From Gossypium raimondii (taxonomy: Eukaryota > Streptophyta > Magnoliopsida > Malvales > Malvaceae): a stretch of 64,000 nt of DNA. Each line of letters opens with the position of its first letter. Position 1 is the first letter of the stretch. Position numbers and translations under genes: made by a program. Shown one piece after another: positions 1 through 11,899 of this stretch. The notes under the pieces are model-generated. The model saw nothing but the letters and a program-made list of their open reading frames with translations, did no database searches and was not told where the DNA came from. The stretch is taken from contig NC_068567.1 of the NCBI RefSeq assembly GCF_025698545.1, positions 56,425,371 through 56,489,370 on the forward strand, read 5' to 3'.

Positions 1-1158
1 TCATGATTGATCTTTGGGCATACTCTAACAAATAGTACTCAACGAAATTAAATTTCTCTTCAATTCTAGAACATGTCGCACATCATTAAGTGTTCTAACA
101 ACTCCGTCAAACATCTTAACTTTAATTGTTCCAACACCTGCAATTTTACACGAAGTATTATTTCTCATCAAAACAACACCCTCAAAAACTGTTTCGTAAG
201 TTGTAAACCAATCTCGATTTGGACTCGTGTGAAAGGTGCAGCTCAAATTAAGGATTCACTCCTCGCTCACTTTAGAATTGTTGACAGAAGCGGCTAGAAG
301 TTCACCATTGCTGTAGTCTTCTACAACATCAGCTTCACCAGAATTTTCTGGTTGTTTTCCCTTTCGATTTGTAGCCTCTTTTTTTATCTTTTTCTGTAGC
401 TTATAGCACTCAGATTTAATGTGCCCTTTCTTCTTGCAGAAGTTACAAGTCTTACTGTTATTTGAAGACTTCGATCTACCCTTAGATTTACCGCGAGGAT
501 TCCGTTCCTGTGTCCTTCCATGATCATCATCAGCATTTCATTCTTGTCTCCCACGAACAATGAGACTATCTCCCTTAGAGTTGGGTTTAACCACAAGATG
601 CTTTATCTTATCATACGATGTCAAAGAATCATAAACCTCATCAATTGTGAGAGACTCGCGGCTATATAAAACCGTGTCTCTAAAGGTTGAATAAGATGGG
701 GGTAATGAACAAAGTAGAATCAACCCTAGATCTTCCTTATCATACTGAACCTCCATAGCCTTCAAGTTTAAGAAAATTTCTTTAAACACTGTTAAGTGTT
801 CGTACACAGACACACCTTCTTCCAAACGATGAGCATAGAGACGTTGCTTCATATGCAACTTACTGGTTAGAGTTTTCGACATACATATTTGTTTCAGCCT
901 TTTCCATAATGTAGCGACAATCTTCTCCTTCATCACATCCTGCAAAATTTCGTTAGACAAATGTAGATGTAATTATGTTAACGCCTTTTGATCCTTACGC
1001 TTCTTCTATTCATCTGTTAATGCCGAAGGCATCTTAACTATTCCTAGCAGGGCATCCTCCAGATCTATCTACGCAAGAACTGCTTGCATCTTAATCTGCC
1101 ACAACACAAATCTGGTGTTGCAATCCAACAGCGGAATTTCATACTTCAAAGACGCCAT
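1..1158 (-). pseudogene. copia gag-pro pseudogene
   Basis: A plausible gag start (MASLKYEIPLLD) sits at 1158 on the minus strand, 29 bases inside the primer binding site. The frame is cut by stops within the first 60 codons. The longest open piece (960-538) carries the UBN2/gag_2 core with the LPPSYSTFRDTV signature. A CCHC knuckle follows at about 447-405 and the GAG-pre-integrase segment (LNDVRHVLELKRNLISLS) near the window edge. At least one frameshift separates gag from the knuckle, so this is a dead copy. No nearby gene depends on it. Confidence 0.8.
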
Positions 1159-1186
1159 TACTGTGATCGAGATGAACAACCCGGAA

Positions 1187-1198
1187 GCTCGGATACCA
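1187..1198 (-). other. Primer binding site (initiator Met tRNA type)
   Basis: The minus strand reads TGGTATCCGAGC, one base off the TGGTATCAGAGC-type site that pairs with the 3' end of initiator methionine tRNA. It lies directly between the LTR and the gag start at 1158, which fixes the element's orientation. Confidence 0.75.
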
Positions 1199-1200
1199 AT

Positions 1201-1539
1201 TAGTAAAAATAGAACGTCGGTAATGACAATTTATCGCAAAGAAAAGAGAAATAAAAATAAAGAACACGCAGATTTTTACGTGGAAACCCTTTCAAGAAAA
1301 AAACCACGGGCAGAGGAGAAGAAAATTCACTATGTCAAATTCAAATGTTACAAGAGGAGTTTTGACTACTTCTATTTATAAGTTGAAAAAACCTAACTCT
1401 AATCAAATTCAAATATATTATGCTAATAAATGCTAAATATATTATACTCATAAATACTAAATCTTCTAGAAAGAAGATATATTTTGTTTAACTTGACTTG
1501 CAAACAATCTCTTGGAATTTGTGTCACACAACTCTAACA
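1201..1539 (-). repeat. 5' LTR of the copia element
   Basis: On the minus strand the LTR opens with TGTTAGAGTTGTGTGACAC, a start common to plant copia elements, at 1539. A TATA-like box (TATAAATA, around 1374-1381) lies inside it. It ends next to a primer binding site near 1200. The inner edge is approximate because no clear CA terminus is visible. Confidence 0.7.
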
Positions 1540-1575
1540 ATTATTGTGATAATTTTTTACTCATGTTACTTTTTA

Positions 1576-3065
1576 AGGTAAACTACAAAAAGTAGTCACC
1601 CAACTACGCTTTTAGTTCTATTTTGGTCACTCAATTATTATTATTTATTTTGTCACTCAACTTTCAAAATCAAATATTTTAGTCACTCTTTCGTCAGTTA
1701 CCATTAGATGAATAACGGAAAGCTGACATGAGTATTTTTTTTATTGACCTAATAACAAATTTAGCCCTCCAATGGTTACACATTTTATTAATTTGATCCT
1801 AAATCTAAAAAAATCAACAAATTTAGCCCTTAATGTTTACAAAATTTTGTCATTTTAGTTCAAAATCTAAAATTTCAATAAATTTAACTCTCAATATTAA
1901 CAAAATTTTTCAGTTTAGTTATAAATTTATTTTTCTTTAAAAAGAGAGGAAAAATATTTAAAATATTTTCATTTTTAAAATATTTCTTCATGTACCTCCA
2001 AAACCCACTGAATAAGAAGAGTATTTAACACCATTCGAATTATGCTCCTTTTAAACTAATGCCACCTTCGTGAGGAAGGTAAAAAAATCAAGTTGGCTTA
2101 AATCCAACTAAGTGCCATATTTTAAATTAATAACATATTATTTAATTAAATTCCTCTAAAAAAATTAACAACTTTTTGAACTATTAAAAAGTTGTTTTGA
2201 ATTTTTTCTTATCTTAAAAATATATAAAGACCTAATCTTCGAGTAGAGAAAACTATGCAATGTGAAATCTTTCATGAAATAAAAACCTTGAAAAGTTTTT
2301 CTTCACCTTATTTCTTTCCGGCTTGGACATGTTATTAATAACTTCCAAACTTAGGTAGTCTAAAAAACGACCAAAGTCCTAGAAAATCTAGTTCAAAAAT
2401 TGAAAATATCGAGGAAGATACTTTTGTCAGTTCTATGTTCCATGGAGATGTCCAACTTCATCTCTCAAATCAATCTATTTCGTGCTCATTTCTTTTTGAA
2501 TCATTTGATATATATATATAAATATATTTGTATTTTTATTTATAATACGACTAAATTTGAAGAATATGCTATTTTTTTAATTAGGCCAAAACATCCTAAA
2601 GGCCTAATTTAAAAAAGTATATTCTTCAAATTTAGCCTTATAATACATATATTTTGGTTTTTATTTATAATTTCTTTATGATTTTTATATTTTTAAATCA
2701 TTTTATAAATTTCATAAAAAATTATTTTTTTCTTTTTAAACTTTTAGAATTAGAACTAAAATGACAAATTATTCTAAATTTTAAGGGCTAAATTTCTTGA
2801 ATTTTTCAAATTAGAATTAAAATGAAATATTTTGTAAATATCAAGGGCTAAATTTGTTGAATTTTTAGATTTATGATCAAATTGATAGAATATGTAAACA
2901 TTGAAAAAGTAAATTTGTTACTAGGCCAATCAAAAAAGACTAACATAAACTTTTGTTACTCATCTAATGATAACTAACGAAAAAATGACTAAAATATTTA
3001 ATTTCAAAATATTGAGTGACTAAATAAAAAATTAAGAGTTGAACGACAATTTTATAGGTTACCCT
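1576..3065. mobile_element. Non-autonomous foldback DNA element with ~350-bp TIRs
   Basis: The left arm (from AGGTAAACTAC at 1576) and the right arm (ending GGTTACCCT at 3065) are imperfect inverted repeats of each other over roughly 350 bp. Both carry words such as TTTAGTCACT and AACAAATTTAGCCCT in mirrored order. Flanks ACTTTTTA (1568-1575) and AATTTTTA (3066-3073) match at 7 of 8 positions and may be a target duplication. No transposase ORF is present. Superfamily (MULE or hAT) cannot be settled here. Related ends recur at 9721, 40209 and 63003. Confidence 0.7.
2551..2635. repeat. Near-perfect central hairpin of the foldback element
   Basis: The arms CTAAATTTGAAGAATATGCT... and ...ATATTCTTCAAATTTAG pair over about 36 bp around a short loop (AAACATCCTAAA). 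It marks the centre of the larger palindrome. Confidence 0.8.
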
Positions 3066-3073
3066 AATTTTTA

Positions 3074-3900
3074 TTACTAGTCTTGTAATACACCCACTAC
3101 GTGGGCAAAACAAATCAATTAATATAAAAATATTTAAGAAATAATCTCTTTTAAGAAATAATTATTGATGAAGTAATAAAATGTAAATAATTTTGTTGTG
3201 TTAGCAAGCTTCAGATTTAGAACCTCCTTCTCCCAAATTCAAATCCTATTATTTTTTTTTAACTTTTTAATATATGAATTTTGTTTTAAAAATTGGATGA
3301 TTTGGTAATTTTTCAATAGAGTTATTAGTGATATAAATTCAATTAAAAAAGTTAAATAATAGAATCCTATTTGATGACCTGATGATTAAGGGTGTTCATC
3401 GTCCCAGGTGTGACTTGGGTTCGAATCGCATTAGTTGTTCGGGTTTTACTCTATTATTATAATATTATAAATATATTAAAAAATAAGACAACAATATTAT
3501 TATTTTAAAGTAATTTGAATATATGTATAATAGAAAATCCATTGCAAGGCTTAAAACACTAGTTAATTAAACAAAAGAAAATCTTTCCTCCACTAAATTA
3601 ATTAAGACTTATTTTTGGGAAGGTTTAATGGACTTGGACAAACACTAACCTTTTAACTTTCAAACCCCAAATTTAACTTAACTTGACCCATTTTGATTTT
3701 TTTTCCAAGGGAAACTCATTTTGAACTTTATAATTTATTATTTTTTCAAAATATATATTATACTTTTAATAATATAATAATTAAATATATAACGCTATAA
3801 TATAAATATTAAATCTTTTATTTTAAAATTTTAATAAAAGTATATATAATTATTAAATATAAAATACTAAATGGATTTAGATGAAGTATTTATAAATCTT
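3074..3900. other. AT-rich intergenic DNA, no gene seen
   Basis: No coding region or strong structure is visible. Around 3370-3440 a stretch resembles tRNA-derived SINE A and B boxes (GGTTCGAATCG as the B-box-like word), but this is weak. Confidence 0.6.
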
Positions 3901-4026
3901 GATTGAAGGAGTCAATGTACTTTAACTGACCCTCGTACAAGTGTAGGAACAAAATGAAGTAAATTTTGTTACGGAACCAAAACGGCACACTTTATACAGG
4001 TCAGGACTCAGGAGAGCGTGGGAAAA

Positions 4027-4124
4027 TAGCCGTTAGAAAGACACCTCATCTCTTACTCACCAAATTGACACAAATTTGACCGTTACAACACCTTCCCCAA
4101 ATTCAAAAAAAAAAATCGACCGTT
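4027..4124 (+). promoter_or_regulatory. Cluster of three MSA-type (AACGG) mitotic promoter sites upstream of TPX2
   Basis: The minus strand of 4027-4037 reads TCTAACGGCTA, a full match to the mitosis-specific activator consensus YCYAACGGYYA. Two more inverted AACGG cores lie at about 4080-4084 (AACGGTCA) and 4120-4124 (AACGGTCG). All three sit 170-265 bp before the TPX2 ATG. MSA sites are bound by three-repeat MYB (MYB3R) factors and drive G2/M expression, which suits a spindle gene. Binding itself is inferred. Confidence 0.65.
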
Positions 4125-4291
4125 GCAGTTCCTCATGTTTAACTCCAATCTGCAATCATCCCCACTCATTGCCAGTAATGCGGATCTTCTAAGAATCTAA
4201 GAAGGAAGCGAAATATCTAGAGACTTTCCGATAATAACTCTCTCCGACCCCCTTAAACCCTGGAAGATTGTATCTCTCTGTTTTGCATCTG

Positions 4292-7200
4292 ATGGATGAC
4301 TCGAGTGGGGCAACGGCAAGGATGATCGACGAGATATACGAGTTCTCAGCGCCGCGTTTCTTTGATTTCATCAAAGGAGAGTCGGAAGAAGAAACGCGTG
4401 AAGCCGAGCTCTGGTTTGAAACCGCCTTAAGCTACGCCCCTTCTCGTATGTTCTTTCACTTTCTCCTTCCTGTTTCTTTCTTATTTTGTGAATCAACTGA
4501 TCCTCACTCTTTAAAGATTGTGTTCTTTGAATCATTATTTTCTCTGTAACTGATTCATCTTGGTAGATGGCTCTTAATTTTCTTGGAATTTTGTCTAGAT
4601 AGATTTTAATCGTTAATAGACTCCTAGGTTTGATCCACTAATGCTTTGTGTCTCTGTTTACTTAGATTTGATAGGAAAAGGAATATACATTAATTATCCT
4701 TAAAACTGCCTTTGTTCTTCTCAAAATTATTGGAATGAATTTAGGATAACTGAATTGGTTAATTCTCATTTGAACTGTAAATCAAATCAAGTTACATTTT
4801 GGTCCCATATTTTCTGTAATCAAGCTAACCTTCTGCTTTTATCTTGGAGAAAAATGGAGATTTCATTTCTTTTTGGTTTTACCCCATAATGCAGCTTGTA
4901 TGGTTAAAATTAAGGCCGGTAATCGATCCGTTCATGTTGAGAGTCTCTGCAATTTCAGTGAAGAAGATCAAATTCAAAAGGTGGGAATTTCTTTAAATAT
5001 CTTCTAAAGCAATTTCTCTCATTTTGAATTTGGTCATTATGAATATAATTTTGCTGCAGGCCTCGGAAGCTTCAGATGAAGCAGTTCCTAATCCTAATGG
5101 CGCAGAAGACAAGCCTCAAACCGTGCCTGATAAAGTAAAGGAAGCAGCTCCTAATCCTAATGGCTCAGAGGACAAGCCTCAAACTGTGGTCGTGCCTGAT
5201 AAAGTAAAGGAAGAAGAAGTCAAACCCTCTGAGGCAAATGTTGAAAACAATCAAATTGTCAATGAGGTGATTAGTGGACTTATTTTCATCCGTTCTTGTT
5301 ATTGATTAACTCTTCTGTTTTCTCATGATTTTAAACTGTATTGCAGAGTCCTAATCATAAAGACAAGGAGCAAGTAGAGATTCTATGTGCTCAAGAGAAA
5401 GAAAGGTTTGTTCTTTGGGTTTTGAAAATTTTGTAAATAGTATCTGAGTTCTATTATGAATGCTTTGGTTCTTATCCTTGTATATTTGCTTCCTTTGTGT
5501 TAAATGTTCAGTGTCCTGACTGAAAAAGGACGTTCAAATGTAACTGGTGACAAGGAGAAAGCCAATTCTTCTGTGCAAGTAGAAACCGAAGCTTGCACTC
5601 CTAAACCATTGATGAATTCTCAGAAAAAACCGTTGAGTGACAAGAAGCACCAGACAGCTAAAAAGATAGCTAGTATGATAAGGAATCCATCATCAGTGTT
5701 GAAGCCGAAAAAAGGCAGTGCTGGAACTCCTAATTTGGCTCTAGAGAACCAAGCCATTAAACGTCAGAAACTAGATGCAGGGAGGTCTAGACAGGTGCTT
5801 ATGTTCTCTTGCTTTTGGCATGTTAAGTTTTTAGCTACTGTTATTTTGTAACTTCTATCTGACATTGTCTCTTCGTTGCTTCCCTCTAAACTCTAGATCC
5901 TAAACGTAAAATCCCACCACTTGCCCCACAAGTCGAAACTCGGTCTTATCAGTGGTAGTTCCAACTTGTGCTCTTCTACGGCTAAAACTTCTAACAAATT
6001 GGAAAGAAAGGTTTGATGTTAATCTGAGCATCCTTCCTTGCATATTTTCACTAAGAACTGTGAACCAATATTAAAAGTTTGTTTCCCCTGAAGGTTTATG
6101 TTCGAGAACCAGCAGCACCATTCGTCTCAATGGCCGAAATGATGAAGAAATTCCAATCGAGTACCAGAGATTTATCACTTCCTAACAGTTTTCCTTCAAA
6201 TGTAAATAATCGAATCACATAATTTCTTGTGTTCATTGTTCTTTCACAAAATTGCTTCCAATTCATCAAGATCATGCTACTCCTGTGCAGATTAAGCCTA
6301 CGCTCAAATTGACAAGGCCAAAAGAACCTGCATTTGAAACAGCTCAGAGAGTGCGCTCTGTTAAAGTAAAGAGCACCGCGGAGCTTGAGGAAGAAATGAT
6401 GGCTAAAATTCCAAAATTCAAAGCTAGGCCACTAAATAAGAAGGTGTCTTACTAATGCTTATAAGTTATACCATCTATGAGTTCCAGCTTTTATCTGGTT
6501 TTTTGCACCAAACTGATCTTCCATTGTTCTTACTGTTTAAGATTTTTTCCCCCCAGTAAGTTTCTAATTGAATTTGTATCCCGTTTTCTTTCACTGGAGC
6601 AGATTTTTGAAGCTCAAACGGTACCTGTATTACCAAGAAAAGCTCCAAAGCCTCCAGAATTTCAGGTAAATTATCCTTGGGATACGGTGGGAGATGAAAA
6701 GGAAGATATTCCTTGCAATCAGACTAAAAATTTTTCCCCGATTTTCAGGAATTTCATTTAGAGACAATGACTAGAGCCAATAAGAACGCAGAGACGCCTT
6801 CAATAGCTTCAACAGAAGTTTCTCGTCAGGTTGGAGAACCGTATCCTATATTTGATTCATAGGATATACTTTTGGAACCTTGAACAGCTTGCTCATCGTC
6901 TCTCTCCTTGTTTGCTGTAACAGAATAATCCGTGGAGACCTCATCTCACAGAACCCAAAACCCCTACACTTCAAACATCACTGAGGGCACGGCCTTCAAA
7001 GGTCAAAAGTTCTGTTGAAATTGAGGAGGAAGAACTTCAAAAAGCACCAAAATTTAAGGCAAGGCCATTGAACAAAAAGGTACTCTTATCATTTAAAATC
7101 ATGCTTGGTATGTAGCAACCATGTTTACTTGATAGTTGAAAAGAACTGATTCAAGTTTTTTGGCTTGTTTAGATATTTGAGAGCAAAGGAGAATTGGGAA

Positions 7201-8684
7201 TCTTCTATAATGCAAAGAAACAAGCGACAATACCTCAAGAATTCCATTTTGCAACAAATGATAGGATACCTCCAGCAGCATCCGTTGTTGATTTATTTGA
7301 CAAGGTTATTCAAATTCACCAAGTCTCTGCTATTGATCTGACATTCTGACCATAAAAGCAAAATACTCACTACATGTTTGTTTCCTTTTGCAGCTTTCTC
7401 TGAAATCAGAATCTAGCCATGATCCAATTCCAAGAAACACCATTCCCAATCCATTCCATCTGAAAACAGAGGTATACTTATTTTCTCATGTTGTCCATGA
7501 CTGGTGAAAGACCAGAAAAGATGTAGTTCGGTATTTTAGCTAATGATCTTATTTCAGGAAAGAGCAGTTGAGAAGGAAAGGAAGTTTGTGATAGAAATTA
7601 TAGAGAAGCAGTTTCAAGAGGAAAGAGCCAGGGTTCCCAAGGCTAATCCATATCCTTACACCACTGACTACCCTGTGGTAATTTCTTTTCCCCCTTTCAT
7701 TTTGATGTGTACTAACACATGATTGTAGTGAATATTGGTTTAATGGTGATAAGTCTTACGCAGGTTCCTCCAAAACCAGAACCCAAGCACTGTACAAAAC
7801 CAGAACCCTTCCAATTGGTGAGTCTGGTGCGGCATGAGGAGGAGATGCAAAGAGAGATGGAAGAAAGATTGAGAAAGGAGAAAGAAGAGGCAGAGATGAG
7901 GATCTTCAAAGCCCAACCAATTCTAAAAGAGTAAGTGTATCCAATATTCGTGATTTTTATTTGGAAAGGGTTGAAAGAAATATATTAAATCCTTTTTCTT
8001 GCCATCTATGTAGGGACCCAATTCCTGCTCCAGAGAAAGTACGCAAGCCCCTGACTCAAGTGCAAGAATTCAGTCTCCATGTTAATCACAGGGCGGTGGA
8101 AAGAGCAGAATTCGATCAAAAAGTAAAATCCTAGTTTCATTATCTTGTGATATTTCCGGTTCATATACATTCTTCTCAATAATGAGTGCTCTTTCTACAC
8201 AGATCAAAGAGAAAGAAATGATGTACAAGAGATACAGGGAGGAGAGTGAAGCTGCTAGAATGGTATGTGATGAGAATTACAAATATAAATATAAATATTC
8301 TGTGTCCTATAGTTGTTTATGGCCAGAATGTGATGAGAATTACAAATATAAATATGATGTATTGACCGACAGATAGAGGAAGAGAAGGCAGTGAAGCAAT
8401 TGAGAAGGACAATGGTTCCCCATGCTAGGCCTGTTCCAAAGTTTGACAATCCATTCTGCCCACAAAAGTAAGAGAAAGTAGTGAATCGTTATTTTGTTTT
8501 GGCCACAATGCCCCCAATTGGATTGTGAATGAATGAATTATTATTTTGTCGTTGCATTAGGTCTTCCAAGGAAACAACAAAACCCAGATCACCACATCTT
8601 CGGGTTGTACAGAGGAAAGAAAGGAGGAAAATAATGAGTACTCTGTCTACTGCAACTTCCAGTCCCGCCACTAGTATGAGGTGA
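4292..8684 (+). CDS. TPX2: TPX2, spindle assembly factor and Aurora-kinase activator (19 exons, 782 aa)
   Basis: Microtubule-associated protein that nucleates spindle microtubules around chromosomes and activates Aurora kinase. It is nuclear before mitosis. Exons: 4292-4445, 4895-4980, 5060-5266, 5347-5405, 5512-5794, 5897-6010, 6094-6201, 6291-6443, 6603-6665, 6749-6829, 6924-7079, 7173-7304, 7394-7471, 7558-7677, 7764-7930, 8014-8122, 8203-8262, 8373-8467, 8561-8684. All junctions are GT-AG and phases agree; 782 aa is close to the roughly 790 aa of Arabidopsis TPX2. Landmarks: Aurora-binding YEFSAPRFFDF near residue 18; basic NLS-like region about 200-250; SMAEMMKKFQSSTRDLSLP about 313-331; importin-binding region with KIPKFKARPLNKK and its second copy KAPKFKARPLNKK about 340-490; C-terminal TPX2 domain from HRAVERAEFDQK (about 679-690) on. 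No breaks were found. The ATG at 4292 was chosen because upstream in-frame codons offer only TTG. Confidence 0.95.
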
Positions 8685-8960
8685 TTTTGGTTTGAGGAAG
8701 GCAGGCCGCTGGGGTTGTTCAAGAACTTTTGAGGAACCCCTGGGTTGGTTCAAATTGTAAAAAAAAAGAAAAGGAAATTCTTTGTACCATTAATTTCATT
8801 AGACCCCGAAATATGTAATTCTACTTGGCATGAAATTATTTATGGATTTTATTATGAAGTAGAAAGCAAAATCGGTTTTCTCAGTTTTCACCCTCTAATC
8901 AACTTCATTTCTCATCTTCATTCCCAAGTAGAACTTTTCTGTTGATGCATAAAAATAGAG
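8685..8960 (+). other. Probable 3' UTR of TPX2
   Basis: About 270 bp after the stop contain no other gene. A/T-rich signals including GCATAAAAATAG near 8946-8957 could serve polyadenylation. The end is approximate. Confidence 0.4.
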
Positions 8961-9720
8961 CATTGTTTAAAATTTTATGAATAGTCAAACATCAAAGGTG
9001 ACGGTAATAGAACAAGCTTTGGCTTTGGCTTCGGTGGAAATCAGTTTACACAAGTGTTGTACCTTTTTTCCATTTTCGTGAGAATGATTTAGAAAAGAAG
9101 AAAATACTAATAATGTCGTATGAAATAATAGTTGAGCCAAAACCATTTAACACGCGTCTAATCATAATAATTTTATATATCAATCATTATTTATATTCAA
9201 AGATTTAAAATGTTAGAATGTTAGAAGTATATAGAAATTAGAGAAATTGTTCAATATTTATTATTTTAATTTGAATATATCTATAATTATAGAAGGACCA
9301 TGATCCAAGTTTGTTATGATTTTTGTTAGAAGAGATCAAAATATATTTTCCAAAAATTGTATCAATTTTTGCCATATGATTTTTATCTTATGATGGTTTT
9401 AGTGAGGCATATTATCTACTAATAGACCTCCAACAAGAAGTATTATAAATATTTTACTATTATCGGATGTTCATCTGAATTAAAATATGTTTAATGTACT
9501 TTGAGACTCTAATATGTAGAATTTTATATCATGTATACTTTTTATGTTTATAAATATAGACTTTGAAGAAGCTTTGTAAATATTTCTATTGATCAATAAA
9601 AATACTCTATTATTTCTTGTAACATTATGAACTTTAATATTTATACGTATAAATAATTGAAAAATAAAAATAACCTTAAGATAATAATATTATAAATAAA
9701 AATCACAAAATAATTTTGAG
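8961..9720. other. AT-rich intergenic DNA, nothing recognised
   Basis: No coding region, RNA gene or clear repeat was seen between the TPX2 3' end and the TIR-like fragment at 9721. Confidence 0.6.
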
Positions 9721-9905
9721 TAAATTACACTCAAGATCACTCTAAAATAGGGTTTGTCCTATTTTTGTCACTTTAAATGTTTTTTCAATTTAGTCACTCT
9801 AATTAAGATAATTGTTTGAATTAGTCACCACCCTCAGTTAAAAGTGTCACATTAGAAATCTGTCAGCGGATTAATAAATTTTCTAAGGTTTAAAACCTGT
9901 ATGTA
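9721..9905. repeat. Single end of a foldback-type element
   Basis: GAGTAAATTACACTCAAG followed by spaced TTTTGTCACT, TTTAGTCACTC and TTAGTCACC words resembles the terminal repeats at 1576 and 40209. No matching opposite end was found, so this is a fragment or a diverged relative. Confidence 0.5.
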
Positions 9906-10104
9906 ATTAATCCAAAATATTTTTTTCACTTTCTTTACCTCCAAATGGAGAAACTAGAACACCTACTCTATATTCAAGGCCATCTCAAAGCTATCCGTCC
10001 TTCACCATTATCTGAAGAATAGATGTATGACAACTATCAACAATAACGGCGGCGGCGGCGCTTCTCCAGCAGCAGGTGTCCTCCCCAACCATCACCATCG
10101 GTAA

Positions 10105-11570
10105 ATAAAAAATGAATGACACCATTTTCGATTATTTAGGAATTTAGTATGGAAAAAGTTAATAAGGAAAACGGTAGTTGAAATATGATTTCCATGACCA
10201 TATGTCTGCTTGTTCTTTTGATTACCGTAATGAAACAATCCTATGCTCTTCAAATACGTTTTCCTGAATCAGAACGTGTACATTGATGGGAAGAAACCAA
10301 ATTTATCGGAAATGGCGGAACCATCTGTGTTCTTTATTACTCAAACAACCAATACCAAAAGCACAATAACTATAAATACGAAATTAAATGCTGTGGAAAT
10401 TTCTTCTAAAATAAAAATCAGACAATAGAGTTCACTTAAAACTTGTATTGCTATAAGATCATGATATAAAGTGATTTGTAACTTTGAAAAGTTGAAAATA
10501 GAGTAAACTATAATACTCAAATCAAAAATTCCATCCTCAAATCCCTTGACCGCTGCCCAAAATCAGCTCAAATGAACCATAGATTAACTCCCTAATAAAT
10601 TATTTTGAGTGTACCAACTTTTACTTCCAATATTTCACACCTTTGATTAACAGCCAAGTTTTCCCACACCTAGTGAGACCCACAACCCAACAAATCTCCC
10701 GGAGTTCGTCTTTGGGTATGATTTTGGTGAACATATGCATACTATTATTACCAATGTGAACTAATGTAAATGAATATAGAAATTCATAAAAAGAAATAAA
10801 GAAAACGCTAACAAATAACTGAATAGAATAAACCATATCGAGGACTCAATTAGAATGTTTTGAAATTAATGGATCAATTTAGTAATTTTAAAATATGTCA
10901 TCAATCCCCATAATCTTCATAAATTTAAAATTCAATCATTATACGTTTATTTTTAAGAATTTAGTCTCTCTACTTTTCAAATTCAAATCCAACTCTCAAC
11001 ATTGTTAAAATTATTTTCTTAAATTCACATTCATTACAATTTTATTTTTGTAATTATATTACTACCAAGTGAGTTTTTTTAAAATTTCAAAATGTCACAG
11101 TAATAAATTAAAAAAAAAAACCAATGTTAACAATTGCTATAACTAAAAGTACAAAATCTAAATTTGAAATTTGTGAAGAATACAAGACCATTTAATAAAC
11201 CATAGTAGAACCTCTCATGCAATTAACTTATTAAACAAATATAAATAATATGATAAAAATTATAAAAAGGACGAGTGATCCACTACATATATACTTCACT
11301 CAATTGATTGTTGCTAGCAAGGGGTGACGGGGCGGCGGAGTCTATTGGAAAGAATTAATACCTGGATTCAAGCAGAAGAAATACTAACGCAAGGAAGGCT
11401 CAGCAATTGGCGCAATGGACTTCCTATTTATCTTTGACAAAAGTAGGTAAAAAACATCGGAGCCATGGATGTAATCTAAACCGATTTGCACTTTTTTCCC
11501 TCCTTTTTGATAAGACAATTAGTACTTGGTAATTGGTATGAAATATCCAGTGTATTGAAATTTATACAAT
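10105..11570. other. Intergenic DNA, no gene seen
   Basis: AT-rich sequence with repeat-like phrases (for example 10860-11110) and a short GC-rich patch near 11320-11340. No protein similarity was recognised. The part nearest 11570 may include the 3' UTR of the minus-strand RING gene. Confidence 0.5.
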
Positions 11571-11701
11571 TATACAATGAATACACAAGAATGTTGCCTA
11601 CAAGGCTGTTACAGTGTCAGTAGTGACAGTTTTAATTTTGTTTATGCTGTATCTCTGAAAATGGAACCAGGCAAAAAGTTGGCACTGGAATCTCTTCTCG
11701 A

Positions 11702-11840
11702 CCTGAAATAAAATATATAAAACTGCTCAGGTTGAAACAATCAAGGGATAAACAAATGTCAAACTTACAAAAAAATTACATGTAAAGATATCTTGGAAAG
11801 ATATCCTGAAATAAAATATATAAAACTGCTCAGCTTGAAA
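11702..11840. repeat. 35-bp direct repeat in the RING gene's 3' region
   Basis: CCTGAAATAAAATATATAAA plus the following ACTGCTCAG occurs at about 11702 and again at about 11805, offset by about 103 bp. It lies just downstream of the stop codon on the minus strand, probably in the 3' UTR. Confidence 0.7.
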
Positions 11841-11899
11841 ATATGTCATTCAAGTTTGGAATTGAGTCATTACCTCAACGATAAAGTGGAAAATTTTCT

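Larger units (their letters stand above)
1..1539 (-). mobile_element. Ty1/copia LTR retrotransposon, 5' portion, decayed
   Basis: Read on the minus strand this holds, in order, an LTR, a primer binding site, gag with a CCHC zinc knuckle, and the start of the protease/pre-integrase region, where the window ends. The gag has the usual copia UBN2-type fold signature and the knuckle reads CNFCKKKGHIKSEC (about 405-447). Stops and frame changes occur throughout, so the copy is not functional. The 3' half lies outside the window. Confidence 0.85.

Noticed and set aside
3370-3440. tRNA gene or SINE
   Set aside because: A B-box-like word is present, but no cloverleaf, weak A box and no defined ends or target duplication.
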